Source of the DNA: Bacteroidia bacterium
GTDB taxonomy: Bacteria > Bacteroidota > Bacteroidia > B-17B0 > Aurantibacillaceae
Direction of reading: 5' to 3'
Assembly (NCBI GenBank): GCA_026418315.1
Contig: JAOABO010000099.1
Location: forward strand, 1-6,657
DNA: 6,657 nucleotides
The notes under the pieces were generated by a model. It was not told the DNA's origin. It did not search any database and worked only from the letters and a program-made list of their open reading frames with translations. A program made the translations under genes and the position numbers. Of this stretch, positions 1-6,657 are shown piece after piece (position 1 is the first letter of the stretch; each line of letters starts with the position of its first letter).

Positions 1-1272
1 TTTCAAAAAGGAAAACCACATGGAATATTTTATGATTTTAATACGGACTCTTTAATAATAGGAGTAGGAGAATATCAAAATGGCTTTTTATTAAAATACG
101 AAAAAATTAATCAGACCGATGAAAAAGGAAATAAACAAGGACAATGGAAAGAATTCTATGCAGATGGAAAAGTCAAAAAAGAAATCGATTATAGAGATAA
201 TAAAATCAATGGATATGTAAAAGAATATGATGTAAAAGGAAATTTAATCAACGCAGAAAAATATACTTTTGGAAAAAAAATACAGAATCCAAAAGAATTT
301 GCTTCTGTAGATATGTACAGAGAGTATTATGACGATGGAACATTAAAATACGAAGGACCTTATGTACAAAACAACCCTGTAGGCACACATTATCATTACA
401 AAAGAGTATTCAGGTGCGATTCTACTCTGGTACCAAGAGACGATACTTCAGGAATATATATTAAAAAGCAAATTTGTAAAAACAGACCCCTACCGGATTC
501 CGCCTTTATTTATGAAAATAATGCTCTTATTGAAAAAGGACCCATAGATTCATTAAGAAAAAAACAAGGAACATGGGAAGAATACTATTATTCTGCAGAA
601 CTAAAAGGAAAAGGAAAATATAAAAATGATGTCAAAACAGGAGAATGGATATATTTTTATCCAGACGGAAAAATAGAACAAAAGGGAAAGTATGTGAATG
701 GAAAGCCCGATGGATTGTGGATTTGGTATTATCCAAACGGAAATACATTAAGAGAAGAAAATTATGTGAAGGGAAAAAGAGAAGGTGAACTAAAAGATTA
801 TACTGAAGATGGGAAAATACTAACAGCAGGATTATATATAGACGATAAAAAAGAAGGTTTGTGGATATACGAAATTCCAAATTATAAAGTTATTGGAAAA
901 TATACCGATGGAAAGCCCGATAGTATGTGGGTTTCATATTATATGCCTTCCGGAAAAATAAGATTCAAAGGAAATTTTTTGAATGGCGATCCTGATGGAA
1001 TACATTATTGGTATTATGATAATGGAAACAAAATGATGTTTGGACCATATCAAGGCGGCCAAAGAAACGGTGAATGGAAGTTTTTTGACGAAGAAGGGCA
1101 TAATTACTTGAACATCACTTACGAAAATGATATTGAAGTAAAATGGATGGGACAAATTATTACACCCACTTATGAAGACGCTTTGAAGGTGTATGAAACT
1201 ATAATGGAAGAATCAAAGAAATATCAGGAATTATTAAAAAATAAAAAGAGTGACAATCAAGACAATAATTGA
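1..1272 (+). CDS. MORN_2/YwqK-family repeat protein, 5'-truncated by the window edge
   Basis: The frame is open from base 1 to the TAA at 1270-1272, giving 423 visible residues. The first in-frame ATG (313) is only an internal Met, because the repeat pattern runs without a break to base 1; the true start lies upstream. The protein is built of about 12 short repeats of the MORN_2 type: aromatic-rich strands (YYPNGN, FYPDGK) alternating with a G-K-x-x-G-x-W turn. In the second half the period is about 24 residues, with turn glycines near visible residues 190, 214, 238, 262, 286, 333 and 357. Residues about 130-180 break the pattern and hold the only two cysteines (139 and 159). Residues about 389-423 form a charged, probably helical tail. 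Databases often label such proteins 'YwqK family antitoxin', but no toxin is visible here and the molecular role is unknown. Location cannot be judged because the N-terminus is missing. The last 23 bases overlap the kinase gene. Confidence 0.85.
   Translation, partial: FQKGKPHGIFYDFNTDSLIIGVGEYQNGFLLKYEKINQTDEKGNKQGQWKEFYADGKVKKEIDYRDNKINGYVKEYDVKGNLINAEKYTFGKKIQNPKEFASVDMYREYYDDGTLKYEGPYVQNNPVGTHYHYKRVFRCDSTLVPRDDTSGIYIKKQICKNRPLPDSAFIYENNALIEKGPIDSLRKKQGTWEEYYYSAELKGKGKYKNDVKTGEWIYFYPDGKIEQKGKYVNGKPDGLWIWYYPNGNTLREENYVKGKREGELKDYTEDGKILTAGLYIDDKKEGLWIYEIPNYKVIGKYTDGKPDSMWVSYYMPSGKIRFKGNFLNGDPDGIHYWYYDNGNKMMFGPYQGGQRNGEWKFFDEEGHNYLNITYENDIEVKWMGQIITPTYEDALKVYETIMEESKKYQELLKNKKSDNQDNN
541..1100 (+). 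repeat. Tandem MORN_2-coding repeats with a 24-residue period
   Basis: Inside the first gene, a unit of about 72 bases recurs about eight times. Each unit encodes a turn of the G-K-x-x-G-x-W type followed by an aromatic strand and an N/D-G turn. The closest DNA pair is 691-720 and 901-930: 23 of 30 bases match, with 14 identical in a row (atggaaagcccgat). They are 210 bases apart, three units less two codons. Most other units have diverged at the DNA level and are recognisable only as protein, so this is an old repeat array and not a recent expansion. Looser units continue upstream to base 1, interrupted by the insert at about 390-540. Confidence 0.7.
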
Positions 1273-3427
1273 CAATCTGAAAATATATAAAGATATACCT
1301 ATTGTTTTATTTAACAAGGAAATTCTATTTATTAACACCAAAGCAAAACAACTTTTAAACTATCAACCAAATAAGCAAAAAGAAATACTGAAAAAAATAA
1401 AAAAAGCAATATCAAACAAAACAGGTATTTTAGAAATACCGCATAAAAACAACATACGAACCATATCTATACAATGCCAGCAATTAGAAAAAAAAATCAA
1501 TATAGGCGTATTAACTGACTTAACAAAGCACGTAGATAGTAAAAGTAAATTAGAAAAAAAATTATCGCTCTTTGAAGAAATTTTTGATAACCTTCCAATA
1601 GGAATTTTAATTCATGAAGATGGTAAAGTAAAATATATCAATAAATATGGATTAAAAGTATTGGAAGTAAAAAACAAAAAACAATATCAGAATTTTTATA
1701 TACTAAATTTTTTAGCCAATCCAAAAGACAAAGAAAGAGCAATAAAACGAATAGCAAGCAAAGAGAATATTTTATCTTCAGAAATTTTCGAAATCAAAAC
1801 ATTTAAAAACAATAAGAAAATAGTCGATTTGTATTCTTATTTATTTCAAACTGAAAATGGAGAAACAGATAACACAACAAGATTAATAATTTTTACAGAT
1901 AAAACATCAGAAATAGAAAAACAAAAATTAGAAGTAGAATCTCAAATAAAACATTATGAAAATCAACTACTAAAAAAACAATATCAAATTACAGAAAAAC
2001 TTCTTGAAAAAATTGAAAGTCAGCAAGAACAGTTGCTAAATGCCATTAATGTTTCTAATTATTTGTTTTGGATAATGGATGAAAACCTGAATATAATACT
2101 ATTTAATGAAGGTTTTTATCAATATTGCTTGAAATATTATAACATTCAAATTAAACTAGGAGATAATTATGAAAAGATTATTCATCAGTATAATGAAAGC
2201 AAAGAAGTGTTTGAGCAAAAAATATCATTCTTAAAAAGTATTGTAGAAAAGAATCAGGAATTTACCTATGAAATAACATTATTTGATAAAGAAGAGAAAA
2301 AGAACAGAGTATACAAAATGCATATGAAACCTGTTGTAACTTCTCATAAAAAAATGAATCACTATTATTTTTATGGACATGAAATAACAGAAAAATATGA
2401 ATTCTTAAACCAAATAGAACATCAAACCATTAAATTAAAAGAAATTATAGAACATAGCCCTATTTATTTATGGTCTATGAATGATAAGGAAGAAATAACC
2501 CTTTTCAATAAAAATTATGAAATTCTTATAGAACAACTTTATGGAAAAAAACCAGTAGTAGGAAAAAAATTACATAAAGGTAAATACGAGCAAAACAAAA
2601 ATATAATAGATACCCTCAGCTACCACTATCAAAAATCTTTTAACGGCTCTCAGGAAAACTTTAAACTAACATTTGACGTGGAAAACGGAAAAAAAATTAC
2701 GTTAGATGTCAATTTGTTTCCAATAGTTATTAATAATCAGATAAAAGAAGTTTCAGGAATAGCCATAGATATTACACCCGAAATTGAAAAACAAAATCAA
2801 CTGCAAAACCTTCTCAAAGAAAATGAAATATTGATAAAAGAAATTCACCACAGGATAAAAAATAACCTTCAGGTTATTTCCAGCATGATTAATATTCAAA
2901 TTCAGGAAGAAGAAAACGAACACACCAAAAATATATTACAGGACATTAAAAACAGAATTTTTTCAATGGCCATTATTCATCAAACACTTTATCAAAACAG
3001 AAACTATACATCTATTAATATTTCCAACACTATTTTCATGCTGGTTCAAAACATATTATATGCTTTTGATAAATCAGATATTCAAGTAGAATCAGATATT
3101 GAAGAAATTATACTGGATGTCAATACAGCGGTTCCTGTATCTCTGATTATTAATGAAGGTATTACCAATATTGTAAAATATGCATTTCCTGATAATTTTA
3201 CAAAAGAGAAAAAAATACATATCCTTCTACAAAGAAATAACCATCAATTGAATTTAGTAATACAAGATAATGGTGTAGGTATTCCGCATCAACAATTAGA
3301 CAATATTTTATCCAATGTTGGTTTTACAATTATTCGTGCTTTGTCAGAACAAATCAATGCCCAGTTATTCATTACCTCTCAACCCAATGAAGGCACAGAA
3401 ATAAAACTCATCATTCCTTTAGTGTAG
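1250..3427 (+). CDS. Soluble multi-PAS sensor histidine kinase, HisKA_2 family
   Basis: A 725-residue protein without a signal peptide or membrane segment, so probably a cytoplasmic sensor. Domains by eye: a divergent N-terminal PAS (about 12-95); PAS 2 (about 106-220, ending at the D217-K-T219 motif); a charged coiled coil (about 222-262); PAS 3 (about 262-382); PAS 4 (about 395-510, ending D507-I-T509); HisKA_2 dimerisation/phosphotransfer region (about 520-605) with EIHHRIKNN at 531-539; and a C-terminal ATPase domain (about 615-725). H534, the His next to Arg, is the likely phosphoacceptor by analogy with HisKA_2/HWE kinases. The N box is NEGITN (635-640) and the G1 box DNGVGIP (673-679). 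The G2 region reads NVGF where relatives usually have a SLGL-like motif. No LOV cysteine motif is seen, so the ligand is unknown. The start is GTG at 1250: an in-frame TAA lies at 1235-1237 and no in-frame ATG occurs until about residue 276. No response regulator is adjacent. The output is unknown. Confidence 0.9.
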   Translation: MTIKTIIDNLKIYKDIPIVLFNKEILFINTKAKQLLNYQPNKQKEILKKIKKAISNKTGILEIPHKNNIRTISIQCQQLEKKINIGVLTDLTKHVDSKSKLEKKLSLFEEIFDNLPIGILIHEDGKVKYINKYGLKVLEVKNKKQYQNFYILNFLANPKDKERAIKRIASKENILSSEIFEIKTFKNNKKIVDLYSYLFQTENGETDNTTRLIIFTDKTSEIEKQKLEVESQIKHYENQLLKKQYQITEKLLEKIESQQEQLLNAINVSNYLFWIMDENLNIILFNEGFYQYCLKYYNIQIKLGDNYEKIIHQYNESKEVFEQKISFLKSIVEKNQEFTYEITLFDKEEKKNRVYKMHMKPVVTSHKKMNHYYFYGHEITEKYEFLNQIEHQTIKLKEIIEHSPIYLWSMNDKEEITLFNKNYEILIEQLYGKKPVVGKKLHKGKYEQNKNIIDTLSYHYQKSFNGSQENFKLTFDVENGKKITLDVNLFPIVINNQIKEVSGIAIDITPEIEKQNQLQNLLKENEILIKEIHHRIKNNLQVISSMINIQIQEEENEHTKNILQDIKNRIFSMAIIHQTLYQNRNYTSINISNTIFMLVQNILYAFDKSDIQVESDIEEIILDVNTAVPVSLIINEGITNIVKYAFPDNFTKEKKIHILLQRNNHQLNLVIQDNGVGIPHQQLDNILSNVGFTIIRALSEQINAQLFITSQPNEGTEIKLIIPLV

Positions 3428-3433
3428 TTAAAA

Positions 3434-5062
3434 ATGAAATTAAACACCATTGTTCTTATACTTCTTTTTATTGTCAAAACACACATAGTATTTGCACAGA
3501 TAAATTTTCCTTTTCCTATTGATACCATAGATATTACAGGAAATTTCGGTGAAATAAGAAATCAACATTTTCATCAGGGCCTTGATTTTTCTACCAAAAA
3601 CAAAGAAAATTACCCTGTAAAATGTATTGATGATGGATATATTTACAGAATTAAAATAAGTCCTGTTGGTTATGGTAAAGTATTATATATACATCATCTA
3701 TCAGGCATACTATCTGTTTACGCACACCTCAATAGATTTTCAGATAAAATACAATCATTGGTTAATCTGTATCTTCAAAAAAATCAAATTAACGAAATAG
3801 ATGTTATACTAAAATCTGATTCTATTAAAGTAAGTAAAAACGAAATCATTGCCTATTCAGGAAACACAGGCACTTCATCAGGACCTCATTTACATTTTGA
3901 AATAAGAAACGAACTCACTGAAATACCAATTAACCCATTTTTTTACTTTTCTATAAAAGATACTACCAAACCAGTGATTCAAAAAATTGTTTTCTACAAC
4001 CTTGCAGACACTATTGCACCCCAACCTGTTGCACTTAAAAAATTAAAAACCAAAGACACCATACTTGTTCCCCCCATACTTGGAATAGCATTTTCAGGAT
4101 ACGATAAAACTCATCCAAAAGGCAACCCTAATAATATTTACAAAGTTTCGGTTTATTTTGATAACAAAAAAATTTATCAACACCGCTTGCATTACATCAC
4201 TTTTGATAATACTATTTATGTAGAATATTATGCCGATAAAATCAATCAGCAATATTTTCAAAAATGCTTTGCTCCTGCAATATATCCTGCCAATTTTTAT
4301 GATACACTGATAAACAAAGGAAGAATTATTCTTAATGACACCAATGTTCACACACTGTATTTATCTTTTTGCGATGAAAAAAACAATTGTACCGACACCA
4401 CGCTTTATATTCAAACTCGTCAAAAGCCAACATTTAAAAAAATCAATACAGAAAAAATTTTTATATGCCACAAATCTATTCATATAAAAAATCAGTATTT
4501 TGAATTACATATACCCGAAAAATCATTCTTTCAACATCTGAATGCCAAGATATTTTATAATATAGAAAAAAAGCAAATACAATTTACCCACTCTCCCCTA
4601 TCTCTCAAAAACCCAGCTACTTTGAAAATATATCATAATTTATCCATAGAAGATGCTGAAAAAACAATCCTGATGAGTAATAGAAAATTTTATACACCCG
4701 ATACAATTCATCGTCATCAACTCGTTTTTACTATCAAAGAACTCAATGACTTTTTCTTATACACCGATAAAAAAGCACCTCACATTCAACCAATTTCTTA
4801 TCACAAAAAATCAAGAAAGATTATACTTCCTTACACTCAACAAAAGATATATTTCAAATTAACTGATAATACGGCTATCAAAGATTACAAAGTTTACTTC
4901 AATACACAATTCTGTATAAGCTATTACTATGCATCTAAAAAAATTTTAGAAGTGGAGTTGCCACAAGAGCGTATTGCTGCAGACGAGAACTATATTCACA
5001 TTATGGCAAAAGATTTAGTCAATAATAGTACTGAAACAATCTTCCCGGTTGTCTTTCAATAG
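3434..5062 (+). CDS. Secreted M23-family metallopeptidase with long C-terminal region
   Basis: A 542-residue protein. Residues 1-21 look like a Sec signal peptide (K2, hydrophobic core 6-14, V-F-A then Q22), so the mature protein should be exported, either periplasmic or at the surface. The M23 (LytM/peptidase M23) catalytic domain spans about 30-170. The visible active-site set is H47-x3-D51 in HQGLD, H98 in YAHL, and H152-L-H154 in GPHLHFE. By family knowledge H47, D51 and H154 bind zinc, and H98 and H152 assist catalysis. All are present, so it is probably an active peptidoglycan endopeptidase rather than a degenerate scaffold. Between YAHL and GNTGTSSG there is a longer segment (about 102-135) than in classical LytM, as in other Bacteroidota members I know of. 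Residues about 175-542 have no domain I recognise; they look beta-rich and contain a D-x-T-K-P motif near 178. No C-terminal membrane anchor is seen. The ATG lies 6 bases after the kinase stop and has an A-rich leader instead of a Shine-Dalgarno. Confidence 0.9.
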   Translation: MKLNTIVLILLFIVKTHIVFAQINFPFPIDTIDITGNFGEIRNQHFHQGLDFSTKNKENYPVKCIDDGYIYRIKISPVGYGKVLYIHHLSGILSVYAHLNRFSDKIQSLVNLYLQKNQINEIDVILKSDSIKVSKNEIIAYSGNTGTSSGPHLHFEIRNELTEIPINPFFYFSIKDTTKPVIQKIVFYNLADTIAPQPVALKKLKTKDTILVPPILGIAFSGYDKTHPKGNPNNIYKVSVYFDNKKIYQHRLHYITFDNTIYVEYYADKINQQYFQKCFAPAIYPANFYDTLINKGRIILNDTNVHTLYLSFCDEKNNCTDTTLYIQTRQKPTFKKINTEKIFICHKSIHIKNQYFELHIPEKSFFQHLNAKIFYNIEKKQIQFTHSPLSLKNPATLKIYHNLSIEDAEKTILMSNRKFYTPDTIHRHQLVFTIKELNDFFLYTDKKAPHIQPISYHKKSRKIILPYTQQKIYFKLTDNTAIKDYKVYFNTQFCISYYYASKKILEVELPQERIAADENYIHIMAKDLVNNSTETIFPVVFQ

Positions 5063-5114
5063 ATTGTACTTCTAATTCTGATATATCCTGATTACTTTTG
5101 CAGAAAAATATTTT
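5063..5114 (+). promoter_or_regulatory. Intergenic region with Bacteroidota-type promoter for ftcD
   Basis: This 52-base gap holds TACTTTTG at 5093-5100, an exact match to the Bacteroidota sigma -7 consensus TAnnTTTG, followed by CA as is common in this phylum. The matching upstream TTG element is weak: the only TTG in the gap (5064-5066) is about 26 bases away, more than the usual 19-21. Transcription would start near 5105-5108, leaving a leader of under 10 bases. No Shine-Dalgarno is present; the bases just before the ATG are A/T-only, as is normal in this phylum. No operator or riboswitch fits in so short a gap. Confidence 0.65.
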
Positions 5115-6657
5115 ATGAAACAACCACTGATAGAATGTGTACCGAATTTTAGTGAAGGAAAAAATAAATTGGTTATAGATGCCATTGTAAAAAGCATTGC
5201 CCAAGTAGAAGGTATAAAAGTATTGAATGTAGATATGGGCGCTGCTACCAACCGTACTGTGGTAACATTTGTTGGTAGTCCCGAATCAGTTGTAGAAGCA
5301 GCGTTTCAGGGTATTAAAACAGCAGGAGAGATGATAGATATGCGTTATCATAAAGGAGAACACCCCCGCATGGGTGCTACCGATGTGTGTCCGCTAGTTC
5401 CAATAAGAGACATTACCATGGAAGAAACAGTTGAATACGCTAAACAATTGGCAAAAAAAGTAGGAGAAGAACTAAAAATACCGGTGTATTTATACGAATA
5501 TGCTCAAACAAAAGAATATAGAAAAAATTTATCCGTCATAAGAGCAGGCGAATACGAAGGTTTCTTTGATAAAATAAAATTACCTGAATGGAAGCCCGAT
5601 TTCGGACCCGATAAGATGGATGCAAAAAGAGGCGCTACAGTTATTGGAGCACGTAAAATTTTAATTGCTTACAACGTCAATTTGAATACCACATCCGTTC
5701 GTCGGGCTAATTCCGTAGCATTTGATGTTAGAGAAGCCGGAAGAGTATTGCGTGAAGGCGGAAAGCCAAATGGAAAAATTATTTACAACGAAGACGGTAC
5801 CCCAAAAATTCAGCCCGGCATGTGTAAAGCCGTGAAAGCCATAGGATGGTACATAGAAGAATATGGTATTGCTCAGGTATCCATGAATTTAACCGATATT
5901 GATATAACGCCTTTACATAAAGCATTTGAAGCATGCTGCATCAGTGCAGAAAAAAGAGGATTAAGAGTAACGGGCTCTGAATTGGTTGGCTTGGTACCCC
6001 TTAAGTCCTTGTTAGATGCCGGAAAATATTTTTTGAAAAAACAGGGATTATCTGCCGGATTAAGTGAAAAAGAATTGATACATATTGCTGTAAAATCTTT
6101 GGGTTTGGATGAATTAAAACCATTTGTGCCCGAAGAGAGAATCATAGAATATTTAATAAAAGATAAAAAAGAAAAGGAATTGGTTAACAAAACAGTATCC
6201 GACTTTGTTGATATAACCGCATCTGAAAGCCCTGCACCGGGAGGCGGCTCTGTATCTGCTTTGTGCGGCGCCTTAGGTGCTGCTTTGGGAGCCATGGTAG
6301 CCAATCTTTCTGCTAACAAAAAAGGATGGGAAAACCAAACCAACTTTTTCTCTGAATATGCAGAAAAACTACAGGACTGCAAAAATAAACTAATAACCCT
6401 CATAGACAAAGACACACAAGCTTTTAATGAAGTAATGAAAGCATTTTCTTTACCAAAGAATACGGAAGAAGAAAAAAATAATCGAAAAAAAGCCATTGAT
6501 ACTGCTACATACAAAGCTATGATGGTTCCCTTTGAAACCATGCAAGTAGGCATGGAATGCATGGATATATTAAAAATAATGGCTGAAAAAGGTAATCCCA
6601 ATTCTGTGTCCGATGCGGGTGTTGGAGCTATGTGCATCCGAACGGCTGTGCTGGGTG
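5115..6657 (+). CDS. ftcD: Glutamate formimidoyltransferase / formimidoyl-THF cyclodeaminase, 3'-truncated by the window edge
   Basis: 514 complete codons are visible without a stop. The N-terminal half (about 1-330) is the formiminotransferase: ECVPNFSEG at 7-15 and GEHPRMGATD at 81-90, where H83 aligns with catalytic His82 of the mammalian enzyme. It moves the formimino group between N-formiminoglutamate and tetrahydrofolate. After a charged linker (about 347-358) comes the cyclodeaminase domain, with SPAPGGGS (372-379) and IDKDTQAF around D431-D433. This part converts 5-formimino-THF to 5,10-methenyl-THF and ammonia. Compared with the 541-residue human protein as I recall it, about 45-50 C-terminal residues lie beyond the window, and there is an extra segment of about 20 residues near 211-233 that bacterial relatives also carry. 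Together these are the last steps of histidine degradation feeding the folate pool; the protein should be cytoplasmic. No hutH, hutU or hutI is visible. The ATG start fits the N-terminus of the family exactly and lies 15 bases after the promoter core. Confidence 0.95.
   Translation, partial: MKQPLIECVPNFSEGKNKLVIDAIVKSIAQVEGIKVLNVDMGAATNRTVVTFVGSPESVVEAAFQGIKTAGEMIDMRYHKGEHPRMGATDVCPLVPIRDITMEETVEYAKQLAKKVGEELKIPVYLYEYAQTKEYRKNLSVIRAGEYEGFFDKIKLPEWKPDFGPDKMDAKRGATVIGARKILIAYNVNLNTTSVRRANSVAFDVREAGRVLREGGKPNGKIIYNEDGTPKIQPGMCKAVKAIGWYIEEYGIAQVSMNLTDIDITPLHKAFEACCISAEKRGLRVTGSELVGLVPLKSLLDAGKYFLKKQGLSAGLSEKELIHIAVKSLGLDELKPFVPEERIIEYLIKDKKEKELVNKTVSDFVDITASESPAPGGGSVSALCGALGAALGAMVANLSANKKGWENQTNFFSEYAEKLQDCKNKLITLIDKDTQAFNEVMKAFSLPKNTEEEKNNRKKAIDTATYKAMMVPFETMQVGMECMDILKIMAEKGNPNSVSDAGVGAMCIRTAVLG

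Noticed and set aside
313..1272. ATG at 313 as the true start of the MORN gene
   Set aside because: The same frame is open to base 1 and encodes further repeats of the same kind (GKPHG, GNKQGQW), so the start is upstream of the window.
1..1272. Toxin-antitoxin system suggested by the 'YwqK family antitoxin' label
   Set aside because: No toxin-like partner is visible. The downstream gene is a histidine kinase, and the label is commonly applied to any MORN_2 repeat protein.
5036..5067. 7-base inverted repeat (acaatct / agattgt) around the M23 stop codon as a terminator
   Set aside because: The stem is short and AT-rich with an 18-base loop and no T-run. It also overlaps the coding end, so it is probably chance.
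5589..5601. atggaagcccgat in ftcD resembling the MORN repeat core atggaaagcccgat
   Set aside because: It encodes a conserved W-K-P-D-F-G stretch of the transferase, and the similarity comes from shared K-P-D codons, not from a dispersed repeat.
5873..6637. 254-residue open frame on the minus strand
   Set aside because: It lies entirely opposite ftcD, whose + frame matches a known enzyme throughout. The minus frame is rich in Ser, Phe and Ala with no domain, as expected of a shadow.

Overview
The window looks like a piece of chromosome from a low-GC member of the Bacteroidota. The grounds are the strongly A-rich coding strand, start sites without Shine-Dalgarno sequences, a TAnnTTTG-type promoter core ahead of the last gene, and protein types common in that phylum: a YwqK/MORN_2 repeat protein, a HisKA_2 PAS kinase, a Bacteroidota-style M23 peptidase, and a fused glutamate formimidoyltransferase-cyclodeaminase. 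I cannot name a genus. All four genes are on the + strand and fill almost the whole window.

Layout: (1) 1-1272 is the 3' part of a gene for a MORN_2/YwqK-type repeat protein. Its reading frame is open to the left edge. (2) 1250-3427 is a soluble multi-PAS histidine kinase of the HisKA_2 family. It starts at a GTG inside the end of the MORN gene. (3) 3434-5062 is a secreted M23 metallopeptidase, 6 bases after the kinase stop. (4) 5063-5114 is a short intergenic gap holding a promoter core. (5) 5115 to the right edge is ftcD, truncated at its 3' end by the window.

The first three genes overlap or nearly touch, so they are probably co-transcribed. An inferred link is a cytoplasmic sensor kinase lying between a repeat protein of unknown role and an enzyme that probably cuts peptidoglycan, but no response regulator is present to show what the kinase controls. 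ftcD has its own promoter core and a higher GC content. It belongs to histidine degradation and one-carbon folate metabolism and is probably a separate transcription unit.

I found no RNA gene, CRISPR array, insertion sequence, attachment site or origin. No clearly new system is visible. The points most worth a second look are the multi-PAS orphan kinase with an unusual G2 box, the roughly 365-residue unassigned C-terminal part of the M23 peptidase, and the GTG-start overlap between the first two genes.
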